Of a DNA stretch of 6,893 nt, positions 6,222-6,893 are shown piece after piece (the first letter of the stretch is position 1; every line of letters starts with the position of its first letter). Under the pieces are notes generated by a model that was given only the letters and a program-made list of their open reading frames with translations, made no database searches and was not told where the DNA came from. The translations under genes and the position numbers were made by a program. Source of the stretch: an uncultured Lachnospiraceae bacterium (GTDB taxonomy: Bacteria; Bacillota; Clostridia; Lachnospirales; Lachnospiraceae); assembly GCA_902783095.1 (NCBI GenBank), contig CACZPX010000262.1, forward strand, positions 1 through 6,893, given 5' to 3'.

Positions 6222-6806
6222 ATGATCCTGGACCTTGCAAAGAAGAACCGCAGCTACCGCGGCTACGATGAGAGCTATCGCTTTACCAAAGAGGAACTGA
6301 TGGAGCTGGTGGACGTGACCCGCTACGCGGCGTCCTCCGTGAACCGCCAGCCGTTTGCGTACTATATCGCCTGGGAAAAGGAAGAGGTGGACAAGATCCA
6401 GAAACTCACCAAGTGGGCGCGCGGCCTGCCGCAGATGACGCTGCCGCACCCGGGCATGTGCCCCACCGGCTGGGTGATCGTGCTGCACAACACCGACTGG
6501 GCGCCCAACGTACAGCGCTTCCGTCAGGACGTGGGCATCGTGGCGCAGACGCTGCTGCTGGCCGCGACCGAGAAGGGCCTGGGCGGCTGCATGATCGGCA
6601 ACTACGTAGCCGAAGAGGTGAGCGCCGCGCTGGAACTGCCGGAAAACCTGGTGCCGGTGCTGATCATCGCGCTGGGCAAGCCCGCGGAGAAGATCGTGAT
6701 CACCGAGGTGGGCGAGGACGGCAACGTCAATTACTATCGTGACGAGAACGACGTCCACTACGTGCCCAAGCGGAAACTGGAAGACATCGTGGTGATGAAG
6801 AAGTAG
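6222..6806 (+). CDS. Nitroreductase family protein (FMN-dependent oxidoreductase)
   Basis: This 194-residue protein belongs to the nitroreductase fold, homodimeric FMN enzymes that use NAD(P)H to reduce nitro compounds, quinones, flavins or other electron acceptors. FMN phosphate-binding residues are visible in NRSYRGY (9-15; R10, S11, R13) and in ASSVNRQPF (37-45; S38, S39, N41, Q43). The second-half signature is QDVGIVAQTLLLAATEKGLG (102-121), followed by CMIGNY (123-128), and then ALGKPAEK (150-157), a typical near-C-terminal strand and turn. Length is in the usual 170-220 range and no membrane segment is seen, so it is cytoplasmic. The GDPD stop is 23 bases upstream, with a strong AAAGGAGG site before the ATG, so it is probably the last gene of the MFS-GDPD unit. 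The physiological substrate cannot be read from sequence. Any link to phosphodiester metabolism would be indirect, and it may simply be carried along in the operon. Confidence 0.93.
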   Translation: MILDLAKKNRSYRGYDESYRFTKEELMELVDVTRYAASSVNRQPFAYYIAWEKEEVDKIQKLTKWARGLPQMTLPHPGMCPTGWVIVLHNTDWAPNVQRFRQDVGIVAQTLLLAATEKGLGGCMIGNYVAEEVSAALELPENLVPVLIIALGKPAEKIVITEVGEDGNVNYYRDENDVHYVPKRKLEDIVVMKK

Positions 6807-6807
6807 T

Positions 6808-6835
6808 GGAGCCCCGATCAGTTGTATAGGGCTCC
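6808..6835 (+). terminator. Hairpin after the nitroreductase gene, possible terminator without T-tract
   Basis: GGAGCCC (6808-6814) pairs with GGGCTCC (6829-6835) around a 14-base loop, one base after the stop codon's end at 6806. No run of T follows. It may be a weak or factor-dependent end signal, or only a 3' stabilising structure. Confidence 0.35.
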
Positions 6836-6893
6836 GGATCGCTGCGTGCTGCGCACTCCCGCGCTCCGGCCCGCCATTCGCAAATCGCGTCAC

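Noticed and set aside
6165..6893. A 242-codon open frame on the - strand opposite the nitroreductase
   Set aside because: It is the complement of a gene with clear FMN-binding motifs, and its His/Val-rich translation looks like a shadow.

Overview
The window is GC-rich bacterial chromosome. Its strong Shine-Dalgarno sites, HflX variant and Na+/Pi-PhoU protein resemble those of Bacillota, most likely class Clostridia (Lachnospiraceae or Oscillospiraceae-like). That assignment is inference from protein style only. No transposase, integrase, CRISPR array, tRNA or rRNA is visible, and the content reads as core or near-core chromosome.

Layout: (a) 1-318 (+) is the C-terminal 105 codons of an unrecognised protein. 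It ends at a compact hairpin with T-tracts on both sides (319-350), which serves as a two-way terminator against the gene converging from the right. (b) 350-3492 (-) is a two-gene unit transcribed leftward: a Na+/phosphate cotransporter with a C-terminal PhoU-type region, then the ribosome-associated GTPase HflX. The two genes overlap by 4 bases (ATGA), so they are probably translationally coupled. (c) 3493-3732 is a 240-bp divergent control region. It has a credible promoter in each direction, a perfect 20-bp palindrome about midway between them, and a smaller inverted repeat over the -10 of the leftward promoter. (d) 3733-6806 (+) is a three-gene unit: a 12-TM MFS transporter with an unusual extracytoplasmic insertion of about 90 residues, a membrane-anchored or exported glycerophosphodiester phosphodiesterase (GDPD), and a small FMN nitroreductase. 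(e) 6807-6893 is non-coding, with a hairpin lacking a T-tract and GC-rich sequence.

How the genes may fit together: the GDPD would release glycerol-3-phosphate and an alcohol from glycerophosphodiesters, the MFS protein may move a related organic solute, and the divergent gene handles inorganic phosphate. A shared operator between a phosphate transporter and a glycerophosphodiester unit is the most interesting hypothesis here. It rests on arrangement and one palindrome only. No clearly new defence or mobile system is visible.
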